DNA from: Rallus limicola
Lineage: Eukaryota > Chordata > Aves > Gruiformes > Rallidae
Direction of reading: 5' to 3'
DNA: 64,000 nucleotides
Assembly: GCA_022605955.1 (NCBI GenBank)
Contig: JAKCOZ010000235.1
Coordinates: 310,001 to 374,000 of the forward strand
Under the pieces are notes generated by a model that saw only the letters and a program-made list of their open reading frames with translations, did not search any database and was not told where the DNA came from. The position numbers were made by a program, and so were the translations under genes. The stretch's first letter is position 1, and the number at the start of each line of letters is the position of its first letter. This document shows, in pieces, positions 45,233 to 56,800 of the stretch.

Positions 45233-47458
45233 ATGCCTTTCATGCCTAGCTTCTTTACTTTGGGAGTTATTGCTGGACGTTTAGCATGTTTTGAACTGCA
45301 GTCTCCTAGGGCCGAGAAAAGCACCGTAGGAGGTTCCAGGCATGTTCCCTCTCTCCAGGCAAAGGAAAAGGCTGAGAGCCAAAGTGACAGGGGCTGCTCG
45401 TGTGTTCTGTTAGGAGGTTTCAGACAAGCTATGCCTTTCAGGCCTAGCTTCTTTACTTTGGGAGTTATTGCTGGACGTTTAGCATGTTTTGAACTGCAGT
45501 CTGCTAGGGCCGAGAAAAGCACCGTAGGAGGTTCCAGGCATGTTCCCTCTTTCCCGGCAAAGGAAAAGGCTGAGAGCCAAAGTGACAGGGTCTGCTCGTG
45601 TGTCCTGTTAGGAGGTTTCAGACAAGCTATGCCTTTCAGGCCTAGCTTCTTTACTTTGGGAGTTATTGCTGGACGTTTAGCATGTTTTGAACTGCAGTCT
45701 GCTAGGGCCGAGAAAAGCACCGTAGGAGGTTCCAGGCATGTTCCCTCTTTCCAGGCAAAGGAAAAGGCTGAGAGCCAAAGTGACAGGGTCTGCTCGTGTG
45801 TCCTGTTAGGAGGTTTCAGACAAGCTATGCCTTTCAGGCCTAGCTTCTTTACTTTGGGAGTTATTGCTGGACGTTTAGCATGTTTTGAACTGCAGTCTGC
45901 TAGGGCCGAGAAAAGCACCGTAGGAGGTTCCAGGCATGTTCCCTCTTTCCAGGCAAAGGAAAAGGCTGAGAGCCAAAGTGACAGGGTCTGCTCGGGTGTC
46001 CTTTTAGGAGGTTTCAGACAAGCTATGCCTTTCAGGCCTAGCTTCTTTACTTTGGGAGTTATTGCTGGACGTTTAGCATGTTTTGTTGCTGCAGTCTGCT
46101 AGGGCCGAGAAAAGCACCGTAGGAGGTTCCAGGCATGTTCCCTCTTTCCAAGCAAAGGAAAAAGCTGAGAGCCAAAGTGAAAGGGTTTGCTCGTGTGTCC
46201 TGTTAGGAGGTTTCAGACAAGCTATGCCTTTCAGGCCTAGCATCTTTACTTTGGGAGTTATTGCTGGACGTTTAGCATGTTTCAAATTGCAGTCTGCTAG
46301 GGCCGAGAAAAGCACCGTAGGAGGTTCCAGGCATGTTCCCTCTTTCCAGGCAAAGGAAAAGGCTGAGAGCCAAAGTGACAGGGTCTGCTTGTGTGTCCTG
46401 TTAGGAGGTTTCAGACAAGCTATGCCTTTCATGCCTAGCTTCTTTACTTTGGGAGTTATTGCTGGACGTTTAGCATGTTTTGAACTGCAGTCTGCTAGGG
46501 CCGAGAAAAGCACCGTAGGAGGTTCCAGGCATGTTCCCTCTTTCCAGGCAAAGGAAAAGGCTGAGAGCCAAAGTGACAGGGTCTGCTCGTGTGTCCTGTT
46601 AGGAGGTTTCAGACAAGCTATGCCTTTCAGTCCTAGCTTCTTTACTTTGGGAGTTATTGCTGGACGTTTAGCATGTTTTGAACTGCAGTCTGCTAGGGCC
46701 GAGAAAAGCACCGTAGGAGGTTCCAGGCATGTTCCCTCTTTCCAGGCAAAGGAAAAGGCTGAGAGCCAAAGTGACAGGGTCTGCTCGGGTGTCCTGTTAG
46801 GAGGTTTCAGACAAGCTATGCCTTTCAGGCCTAGCTTCTTTACTTTGGGAGTTATTGCTGGACGTTTAGCATGTTTTGAACTGCAGTCTGCTAGGGCCGA
46901 GAAAAGCACCATAGGAGGTTCCAGGCATGTTCCCTCTTTCCAGGCAAAGGAAAAGGCTGAGAGCCAAAGTGACAGGGGCTGCTCGTGTGTCCTGTTAGGA
47001 GGTTTCAGACAAGCTATGCCTTTCAGGCCTAGCTTCTTTACTTTGGGAGTTATTGCTGGACGTTTAGCATGTTTTGAACTGCAGTCTGCTAGGGCCGAGA
47101 AAAGCACCGTAGGAGGTTCCAGGCATGTTCCCTCTTTCCAGGCAAAGGAAAAGGCTGAGAACCAAAGTGACAGGGGCTGCTCGTGTGTCATGTTAGGAGG
47201 TTTCAGACAAGCTATGCCTTTCAGGCCTAGCTTCTTTACTTTGGGAGTTATGGCTGGACGTTTAGCATGTTTTGAATTGCAGTCTGCTAGGGCCGAGAAA
47301 AGCACCGTAGGAGGTTCCAGGCATGTTCCCTCTTTCCAGGCAAAGGAAAAGGCTGAGAGCCAAAGTGACAGGGTCTGCTCGTGTGTCCTGTTAGGAGGTT
47401 TCAGACAAGCTATGCCTTTCAGGCCTAGCTTGTCTGAAACCTCCTAACAGGACAAGCT
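45233..47458 (+). repeat. Block 27: 11 monomers, copy of block 22
   Basis: Follows block 22 to its end (accATAgg copy, GTTATGGC copy) and shares CCCTCTCTCC and GTGTTCTG with block 25. Private change CAGTCCTAG at 46628. Blocks 26-27 thus keep the older form of the 4055-bp unit, and block 25 has an altered tail. Confidence 0.93.
47384..47454. repeat. Palindromic junction 27
   Basis: Perfect arms; right edge of the third composite block. Confidence 0.98.
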
Positions 47459-50400
47459 ATGCCTTTCATGCCTAGCTTCTTTACTTTGGGAGTTATTGCT
47501 GGATGTTTAGCATGTTTTGAACTGCAGTCTGCTAGGGCCGAGAAAAGCACCGTAGGAGGTTCCAGGCATGTTCCCTCTTTCCAGGCAAAGGAAAAGGCTG
47601 AGAGCCAAAGTGACAGGGGCTGCTCGTGTGTCCTGTTAGGAGGTTTCAGACAAGCTATGCCTTTCAGGCCTAGCTTCTTTACTTTGGGAGTTATTGCTGG
47701 ACGTTTAGCATGTTTTGAACTGCAGTCTGCTAGGGCCGAGAAAAGCACCGTAGGAGGTTCCAGGCATGTTCCCTCCTTCCAGGCAAAGGAAAAGGCTGAG
47801 AGCCAAAGTGACAGGGGCTGCTCGTGTGTCCTGTTAGGAGGTTTCAGACAAGCTATGCCTTTCAGGCCTAGCTTCTTTACTTTGGGAGTTATTGCTGGAC
47901 GTTTAGCATGTTTTGAACTGCAGTCTGCTAGGGCCGAGAAAAGCACCGTAGGAGGTTCCAGGCATGTTCCCTCTTTCCAGGCAAAGGAAAAGGCTGAGAG
48001 CCAAAGTGACAGGGTCTGCTCGTGTGTCCTGTTAGGAGGTTTCAGACAAGCTATGCCTTTCAGGCCTAGCTTCTTTACTTTGGGAGTTATTGCTGGACGT
48101 TTAGCATGTTTTGAACTGCAGTCTGCTAGGGCCGAGAAAAGCACCGTAGGAGGTTCCAGGCATGTTCCCTCTTTCCAGGCAAAGGAAAAGGCTGAGAGCC
48201 AAAGTGACAGGGTCTGCTCGTGTGTCCTGTTAGGAGGTTTCAGACAAGCTATGCCTTTCAGGCCTAGCTTCTTTACTTTGGGAGTTATTGCTGGACGTTT
48301 AGCATGTTTTGAACTGCAGTCTGCTAGGGCCGAGAAAAGCACCGTAGGAGGTTCCAGGCATGTTCCCTCTTTCCAGGCAAAGGAAAAGGCTGAGAGCCAA
48401 AGTGACAGGGTCTGCTCGGGTGTCCTGTTAGGAGGTTTCAGACAAGCTATGCCTTTCAGGCCTAGCTTCTTTAGTTTGGGAGTTATTGCTGGACGTTTAG
48501 CATGTTTTGAGCTGCAGTCTGCTAGGGCCGAGAAAAGCACCGTAGGAGGTTCCAGGCATGTTCCCTCTTTCCAAGCAAAGGAAAAAGCTGAGAGCCAAAG
48601 TGAAAGGGTTTGCTCGTGTGTCCTGTTAGGAGGTTTCAGACAAGCTATGCCTTTCAGGCCTAGCTTCTTTACTTTGGGAGTTATTGCTGGACGTTTAGCA
48701 TGTTTTGAGCTGCAGTCTGCTAGGGCCGAGAAAAGCACCGTAGGAGGTTCCAGGCATGTTCCCTCTTTCCAGGCAAAGGAAAAGGCTGAGAGCCAAAGTG
48801 ACAGGGGCTGCTCGTGTGTCCTGTTAGGAGGTTTCAGACAAGCTATGCCTTTCAGGCCTAGCTTCTTTACTTTGGGAGTTATTGCTGGACGTTTAGCATG
48901 TTTTGAGCTGCAGTCTGCTAGGGCCGAGAAAAGCACCGTAGGAGGTTCCAGGCATGTTCCCTCTTTCCAGGCAAAGGAAAAGGCTGAGAACCAAAGTGAC
49001 AGGGTCTGCTCGTGTGTCATGTTAGGAGGTTTCAGACAAGCTATGCCTTTCAGGCCTAGCTTCTTTACTTTGGGAGTTATTGCTGGACGTTTAGCATGTT
49101 TTGAACTGCAGTCTGCTAGGGCCGAGAAAAGCACCGTAGGAGGTTCCAGGCATGTTCTCTCTTTCCAGGCAAAGGAAAAGGCTGAGAGCCAAAGCGACAG
49201 GGTCTGCTCGTGTGTCCTGTTAGGAGGTTTCAGACAAGCTATGCCTTTCAGGCCTAGCTTCTTTACTTTGGGAGTTATTGCTGGACGTTTAGCATGTTTT
49301 GAACTGCAGTCTGCTAGGGCCGAGAAAAGCACCGTAGGAGGTTCCAGGCATGTTCCCTCTTTCCAGGCAAAGGAAAAGGCTGAGAGCCAAAGTGACAGGG
49401 TCTGCTCGTGTGTCCTGCTAGGAGTTTTCAGACAAGCTATGCCTTTCAGGCCTAGATTCTTTACTTTGGGAGTTATTGCTGGACGTTTAGCATGTTTTGA
49501 ACTGCAGTCTGCTAGGGCCGAGAAAAGCACCGTAGGAGGTTCCAGGCATGTTCCCTCTTTCCAGGCAAAGGAAAAGGCTGAGAACCAAAGTGACAGGGGC
49601 TGCTCGTGTGTCATGTTAGGAGGTTTCAGACAAGCTATGCCTTTCAGGCCTAGCTTCTTTACTTTGGGAGTTATTGCTGGACGTTTAGCATGTTTTGAAC
49701 TGCAGTCTTCTAGGGCCGAGAAAAGCACCGTAGGAGGTTCCAGGCATGTTCCCTCTTTCCAGGCAAAGGAAAAGGCTGAGAGCCAAAGTGACAGGGGCTG
49801 CTCGTGTGTCATGTTAGGAGGTTTCAGACAAGCTATGCCTTTCAGGCCTAGCTTCTTTACTTTGGGAGTTATTGCTGGACGTTTAGCATGTTTTGAACTG
49901 CAGTCTGCTAGGGCCGAGAAAAGCACCGTAGGAGGTTCCAGGCATGTTCCCTCTTTCCAGGCAAAGGAAAAGTCTGAGAGCCAAAGTGACAGGGTCTGCT
50001 CGTGTGTCCTGTTAGGAGGTTTCAGACAAGCTATGCCTTTCAGGCCTAGCTTCTTTACTTTGGGAGTTATTGCTGGACGTTTAGCATGTTTTGAACTGCA
50101 GTCTGCTAGGGCCGAGAAAAGCACCCTAGGAGGTTCCAGGCATGTTCCCTCTTTCCAGGCAAAGGAAAAGGCTGAGAGCCAAAGTGACAGGGGCTGCTCG
50201 TGTGTCCTGTTAGGAGGTTTCAGACAAGCTATGCCTTTCAGGCCTAGCTTCTTTACTTTGGGAGTTATTGCTGGACGTTTAGCATGTTTTGAACTGCAGT
50301 CTGCTAGGGCCGAGAAAAGCACCGTAGGAGGTTCCAGGCATGTTCCCTCTTTCCAGGCAAAGGAAAAGGCTGAGAGCCAAAGTGACAGGGGCTGCTCGTG

Positions 50401-51267
50401 TGTCCTGTTAGGAGGTTTCAGACAAGCTATGCCTTTCAGGCCTAGCTTCTTTACTTTGGGAGTTATTGCTGGACGTTTAGCATGTTTTGAACTGCAGTCT
50501 GCTAGGGCCGAGAAAAGCACCGTAGGAGGTTCCAGGCATGTTCCCTCTTTCCAGGCAAAGGAAAAGGCTGAGAGCCAATGTGACAGGGTCTGCTTGTGTG
50601 TCCTGTTAGGAGGTTTCAGACAAGCTATGCCTTTCAGGCCTAGCTTCTTTACTTTGGGAGTTATTGCTGGACGTTTAGCATGTTTTAAACTGCAGTCTGC
50701 TAGGGCCGAGAAAAGCACCGTAGGAGGTTCCAGGCATGTTCCCTCTTTCCAGGCAAAGGAAAAGGCTGAGAACCAAAGTGACAGGGGCTGCTCGTGTGTC
50801 ATGTTAGGAGGTTTCAGACAAGCTATGCCTTTCAGGCCTAGCTTCTTTACTTTGGGAGTTATTGCTGGACGTTTAGCATGTTTTGAACTGCAGTCTGCTA
50901 GGGCTGAGAAAAGCACCGTAGGAGGTTCCAGGCATGTTCCCTCTTTCCAGGCAAAGGAAAAGGCTGAGAGCCAAAGTGACAGGGTCTGCTCGTGTGTCCT
51001 GTTAGGAGGTTTCAGACAAGCTATGCCTTTCAGGCCTAGCTTCTTTACTTTGGGAGTTATTGCTGGACGTTTAGCATGTTTTGAACTGCAGTCTGCTAGG
51101 GCCGAGAAAAGCACCGTAGGAGGTTCCAGGCATGTTCCCTCTTTCCAGGCAAAGGAAAAGGCTGAGAGCCAAAGTGACAGGGGCTGCTCGTGTGTCCTGT
51201 TAGGAGGTTTCAGACAAGCTATGCCTTTCAGGCCTAGCTTGTCTGAAACCTCCTAACAGGACAAGCT
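47459..51267 (+). repeat. Block 28: 19 monomers
   Basis: Starts like block 23 (GGATGTTTAG, CCTCCTTCC, CTTTAGTTTG with the A-rich haplotype at 48571). It then has its own series: CCTGCTAGGAGTTTTC (49415), CCTAGATTC, GTCTTCTAGG, AAGTCTGAG, CACCCTAGG, CCAATGTGAC with TGCTTGTG, GTTTTAAACTG and GGGCTGAG. Parts of this series reappear in blocks 30-32. Confidence 0.92.
51193..51263. repeat. Palindromic junction 28
   Basis: Perfect arms; followed by a GTCTCCTAGG copy, the opening of the fused 13-monomer block. Confidence 0.98.
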
Positions 51268-53888
51268 ATGCCTTTCATGCCTAGCTTCTTTACTTTGGGA
51301 GTTATTGCTGGACGTTTAGCATGTTTTGAACTGCAGTCTCCTAGGGCCGAGAAAAGCACCGTAGGAGGTTCCAGGCATGTTCCCTCTTTCCAGGCAAAGG
51401 AAAAGGCTGAGAGCCAAAGTGACAGGGGCTGCTCGTGTGTCCTGTTAGGAGGTTTCAGACAAGCTATGCCTTTCAGGCCTAGCTTCTTTACTTTGGGAGT
51501 TATTGCTGGACGTTTAGCATGTTTTGAACTGCAGTCTGCTAGGGCCGAGAAAAGCACCGTAGGAGGTTCCAGGCATGTTCCCTCTTTCCAGGCAAAGGAA
51601 AAGGCTGAGAACCAAAGTGACAGGGGCTGCTCGTGTGTCATGTTAGGAGGTTTCAGACAAGCTATGCCTTTCAGGCCTAGCTTCTTTACTTTGGGAGTTA
51701 TTGCTGGACGTTTAGCATGTTTTGAACTGCAGTCTGCTAGGGCCGAGAAAAGCACCGTAGGAGGTTCCAGGCATGTTCCCTCTTTCCAGGCAAAGGAAAA
51801 GGCTGAGAGCCAAAGTGACAGGGGCTGCTCGTGTGTCCTGTTAGGAGGTTTCAGACAAGCTATGCCTTTCAGGCCTAGCTTCTTTACTTTGGGAGTTATT
51901 GCTGGACGTTTAGCATGTTTTGAACTGCAGTCTGCTAGGGCCGAGAAAAGCACCGTAGGAGGTTCCAGGCATGTTCCCTCTTTCCCGGCAAAGGAAAAGG
52001 CTGAGAGCCAAAGTGACAGGGTCTGCTCGTGTGTCCTGTTAGGAGGTTTCAGACAAGCTATGCCTTTCAGGCCTAGCTTCTTTACTTTGGGAGTTATTGC
52101 TGGACGTTTAGCATGTTTTGAACTGCAGTCTGCTAGGGCCGAGAAAAGCACCGTAGGAGGTTCCAGGCATGTTCCCTCTTTCCAGGCAAAGGAAAAGGCT
52201 GAGAGCCAAAGTGACAGGGTCTGCTCGTGTGTCCTGTTAGGAGGTTTCAGACAAGCTATGCCTTTCAGGCCTAGCTTCTTTACTTTGGGAGTTATTGCTG
52301 GACGTTTAGCATGTTTTGAACTGCAGTCTGCTAGGGCCGAGAAAAGCACCGTAGGAGGTTCCAGGCATGTTCCCTCTTTCCAGGCAAAGGAAAAGGCTGA
52401 GAGCCAAAGTGACAGGGTCTGCTCGGGTGTCCTTTTAGGAGGTTTCAGACAAGCTATGCCTTTCAGGCCTAGCTTCTTTACTTTGGGAGTTATTGCTGGA
52501 CGTTTAGCATGTTTTGTTGCTGCAGTCTGCTAGGGCCGAGAAAAGCACCGTAGGAGGTTCCAGGCATGTTCCCTCTTTCCAAGCAAAGGAAAAAGCTGAG
52601 AGCCAAAGTGAAAGGGTTTGCTCGTGTGTCCTGTTAGGAGGTTTCAGACAAGCTATGCCTTTCAGGCCTAGCATCTTTACTTTGGGAGTTATTGCTGGAC
52701 GTTTAGCATGTTTCAAATTGCAGTCTGCTAGGGCCGAGAAAAGCACCGTAGGAGGTTCCAGGCATGTTCCCTCTTTCCAGGCAAAGGAAAAGGCTGAGAG
52801 CCAAAGTGACAGGGTCTGCTTGTGTGTCCTGTTAGGAGGTTTCAGACAAGCTATGCCTTTCATGCCTAGCTTCTTTACTTTGGGAGTTATTGCTGGACGT
52901 TTAGCATGTTTTGAACTGCAGTCTGCTAGGGCCGAGAAAAGCACCGTAGGAGGTTCCAGGCATGTTCCCTCTTTCCAGGCAAAGGAAAAGGCTGAGAGCC
53001 AAAGTGACAGGGTCTGCTCGTGTGTCCTGTTAGGAGGTTTCAGACAAGCTATGCCTTTCAGGCCTAGCTTCTTTACTTTGGGAGTTATTGCTGGACGTTT
53101 AGCATGTTTTGAACTGCAGTCTGCTAGGGCCGAGAAAAGCACCGTAGGAGGTTCCAGGCATGTTCCCTCTTTCCAGGCAAAGGAAAAGGCTGAGAGCCAA
53201 AGTGACAGGGTCTGCTCGGGTGTCCTGTTAGGAGGTTTCAGACAAGCTATGCCTTTCAGGCCTAGCTTCTTTACTTTGGGAGTTATTGCTGGACGTTTAG
53301 CATGTTTTGAACTGCAGTCTGCTAGGGCCGAGAAAAGCACCATAGGAGGTTCCAGGCATGTTCCCTCTTTCCAGGCAAAGGAAAAGGCTGAGAGCCAAAG
53401 TGACAGGGGCTGCTCGTGTGTCCTGTTAGGAGGTTTCAGACAAGCTATGCCTTTCAGGCCTAGCTTCTTTACTTTGGGAGTTATTGCTGGACGTTTAGCA
53501 TGTTTTGAACTGCAGTCTGCTAGGGCCGAGAAAAGCACCGTAGGAGGTTCCAGGCATGTTCCCTCTTTCCAGGCAAAGGAAAAGGCTGAGAACCAAAGTG
53601 ACAGGGGCTGCTCGTGTGTCATGTTAGGAGGTTTCAGACAAGCTATGCCTTTCAGGCCTAGCTTCTTTACTTTGGGAGTTATGGCTGGACGTTTAGCATG
53701 TTTTGAATTGCAGTCTGCTAGGGCCGAGAAAAGCACCGTAGGAGGTTCCAGGCATGTTCCCTCTTTCCAGGCAAAGGAAAAGGCTGAGAGCCAAAGTGAC
53801 AGGGTCTGCTCGTGTGTCCTCTTAGGAGGTTTCAGACAAGCTATGCCTTTCAGGCCTAGCTTGTCTGAAACCTCCTAACAGGACAACT
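51268..53888 (+). repeat. Block 29: 13 monomers, fusion of block 21 and block 22 types
   Basis: The first four copies (GTCTCCTAGG, A146 copy, G161 copy, CTTTCCCGGC) follow block 21; the rest follows block 22 from its third copy (GTCCTTTTAGG, GTTTTGTTGCTGCAG, accATAgg, GTTATGGC). Four copies plus nine copies give 13, with loss of one junction: the expected product of unequal exchange in the CTTTCCCGGC copies. One base inserted (near 52516) and one lost (53886) cancel in the length. Confidence 0.92.
53815..53885. repeat. Palindromic junction 29, with 1-bp deletion after it
   Basis: Left arm has CCTCTTAGG (one mismatch, also in junction 3), and the linker AGCT is reduced to ACT (53886-53888), making the insert 46 bp. 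The altered frame joins a short antisense readthrough across the junction. Confidence 0.97.
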
Positions 53889-56800
53889 ATGCCTTTCATG
53901 CCTAGCTTCTTTACTTTGGGAGTTATTGCTGGATGTTTAGCATGTTTTGAACTGCAGTCTGCTAGGGCCGAGAAAAGCACCGTAGGAGGTTCCAGGCATG
54001 TTCCCTCTTTCCAGGCAAAGGAAAAGGCTGAGAGCCAAAGTGACAGGGGCTGCTCGTGTGTCCTGTTAGGAGGTTTCAGACAAGCTATGCCTTTCAGGCC
54101 TAGCTTCTTTTCTTTGGGAGTTATTGCTGGACGTTTAGCATGTTTTGAACTGCAGTCTGCTAGGGCCGAGAAAAGCACCGTAGGAGGTTCCAGGCATGTT
54201 CCCTCTTTCCAGGCAAAGGAAAAGGCTGAGAGCCAAAGTGACAGGGTCTGCTCGGGTGTCCTGTTAGGAGGTTTCAGACAAGCTATGCCTTTCAGGCCTA
54301 GCTTCTTTACTTTGGGAGTTATTGCTGGACGTTTAGCATGTTTTGAGCTTCAGTCTGCTAGGGCCGAGAAAAGCACCGTAGGAGGTTCCAGGCATGTTCC
54401 CTCTTTCCAAGCAAAGGAAAAAGCTGAGAGCCAAAGTGAAAGGGTTTGCTCGTGTGTCCTGTTAGGAGGTTTCAGACAAGCTATGCCTTTCAGGCCTAGC
54501 TTCTTTACTTTGGGAGTTATTGCTGGACGTTTAGCATGTTTTGAGCTGCAGTCTGCTAGGGCCGAGAAAAGCACCGTAGGAGGTTCCAGGCATGTTCCCT
54601 CTTTCCAGGCAAAGGAAAAGGCTGAGAGCCAAAGTGACAGGGGCTGCTCGGGTGTCCTGTTAGGAGGTTTCAGACAAGCTATGCCTTTCAGGCCTAGCTT
54701 CTTTACTTTGGGAGTTATTGCTGGACGTTTAGCATGTTTTGAGCTGCAGTCTGCTAGGGCCGAGAAAAGCACCGTAGGAGGTTCCAGGCATGTTAGCTCT
54801 TTCCAGGCAAAGGAAAAGGCTGAGAACCAAAGTGACAGGGTCTGCTCGTGTGTCATGTTAGGAGGTTTCAGACAAGCTATGCCTTTCAGGCCTAGCTTCT
54901 TTACTTTGGGAGTTATTGCTGGACGTTTAGCATGTTTTGAACTGCAGTCTGCTAGGGCCGAGAAAAGCACCGTAGGAGGTTCCAGGCATGTTCTCTCTTT
55001 CCAGGCAAAGGAAAAGGCTGAGAGCCAAAGCGACAGGGTCTGCTCGTGTGTCCTGTTAGGAGGTTTCAGACAAGCTATGCCTTTCAGGCCTAGCTTCTTT
55101 ACTTTGGGAGTTATTGCTGGACGTTTAGCATGTTTTGAACTGCAGTCTGCTAGGGCCGAGAAAAGCACCGTAGGAGGTTCCAGGCATGTTCCCTCTTTCC
55201 AGGCAAAGGAAAAGGCTGAGAGCCAAAGTGACAGGGTCTGCTCGTGTGTCCTGCTAGGAGTTTTCAGACAAGCTATGCCTTTCAGGCCTAGATTCTTTAC
55301 TTTGGGAGTTATTGCTGGACGTTTAGCATGTTTTGAACTGCAGTCTGCTAGGGCCGAGAAAAGCACCGTAGGAGGTTCCAGGCATGTTCCCTCTTTCCAG
55401 GCAAAGGAAAAGGCTGAGAACCAAAGTGACAGGGGCTGCTCGTGTGTCATGTTAGGAGGTTTCAGACAAGCTATGCCTTTCAGGCCTAGCTTCTTTACTT
55501 TGGGAGTTATTGCTGGACGTTTAGCATGTTTTGAACTGCAGTCTTCTAGGGCCGAGAAAAGCACCGTAGGAGGTTCCAGGCATGTTCCCTCTTTCCAGGC
55601 AAATGAAAAAGGCTGAGAACCAAAGTGACAGGGGCTGCTCGTGTGTCATGTTAGGAGGTTTCAGACAAGCTATGCCTTTCAGGCCTAGCTTCTTTACTTT
55701 GGGAGTTATTGCTGGACGTTTAGCATGTTTTGAACTGCAGTCTGCTAGGGCCGAGAAAAGCACCGTAGGAGGTTCCAGGCATGTTCCCTCTTTCCAGGCA
55801 AAGGAAAAGGCTGAGAGCCAAAGTGACAGGGTCTGCTCGTGTGTCCTGTTAGGAGGTTTCAGACAAGCTATGCCTTTCAGGCCTAGCTTCTTTACTTTGG
55901 GAGTTATTGCTGGACGTTTAGCATGTTTTGAACTGCAGTCTGCTAGGGCCGAGAAAAGCACCCTAGGAGGTTCCAGGCATGTTCCCTCTTTCCAGGCAAA
56001 GGAAAAGGCTGAGAGCCAAAGTGACAGGGGCTGCTCGTGTGTCCTGTTAGGAGGTTTCAGACAAGCTATGCCTTTCAGGCCTAGCTTCTTTACTTTGGGA
56101 GTTATTGCTGGACGTTTAGCATGTTTTGAACTGCAGTCTGCTAGGGCCGAGAAAAGCACCGTAGGAGGTTCCAGGCATGTTCCCTCTTTCCAGGCAAAGG
56201 AAAAGGCTGAGAGCCAAAGTGACAGGGTCTGCTCGTGTGTCCTGTTAGGAGGTTTCAGACAAGCTATGCCTTTCAGGCCTAGCTTCTTTACTTTGGGAGT
56301 TATTGCTGGACGTTTAGCATGTTTTGAACTGCAGTCTGCTAGGGCCGAGAAAAGCACCGTAGGAGGTTCCAGGCATGTTCCCTCTTTCCAGGCAAAGGAA
56401 AAGGCTGAGAGCCAAAGTGACAGGGGCTGCTCGTGTGTCCTGTTAGGAGGTTTCAGACAAGCTATGCCTTTCAGGCCTAGCTTCTTTACTTTGGGAGTTA
56501 TTGCTGGACGTTTAGCATGTTTTGAACTGCAGTCTGCTAGGGCCGAGAAAAGCACCGTAGGAGGTTCCAGGCATGTTCCCTCTTTCCAGGCAAAGGAAAA
56601 GGCTGAGAGCCAAAGTGACAGGGTCTGCTCGGGTGTCCTGTTAGGAGGTTTCAGACAAGCTATGCCTTTCAGGCCTAGCTTCTTTACTTTGGGAGTTATT
56701 GCTGGACGTTTAGCATGTTTTGAGCTGCAGTCTGCTAGGGCCGAGAAAAGCACCGTAGGAGGTTCCAGGCATGTTCCCTCTTTCCAAGCAAAGGAAAAAG

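Noticed and set aside
47459..51256. 1265-codon open frame on the + strand, and similar frames over 250 codons throughout
   Set aside because: It is the satellite read in a frame that has no stop because 198 is a multiple of 3. Each junction closes it with TAA or a frame shift; frequent variants are amino-acid changing; there is no domain other than the 66-residue period.
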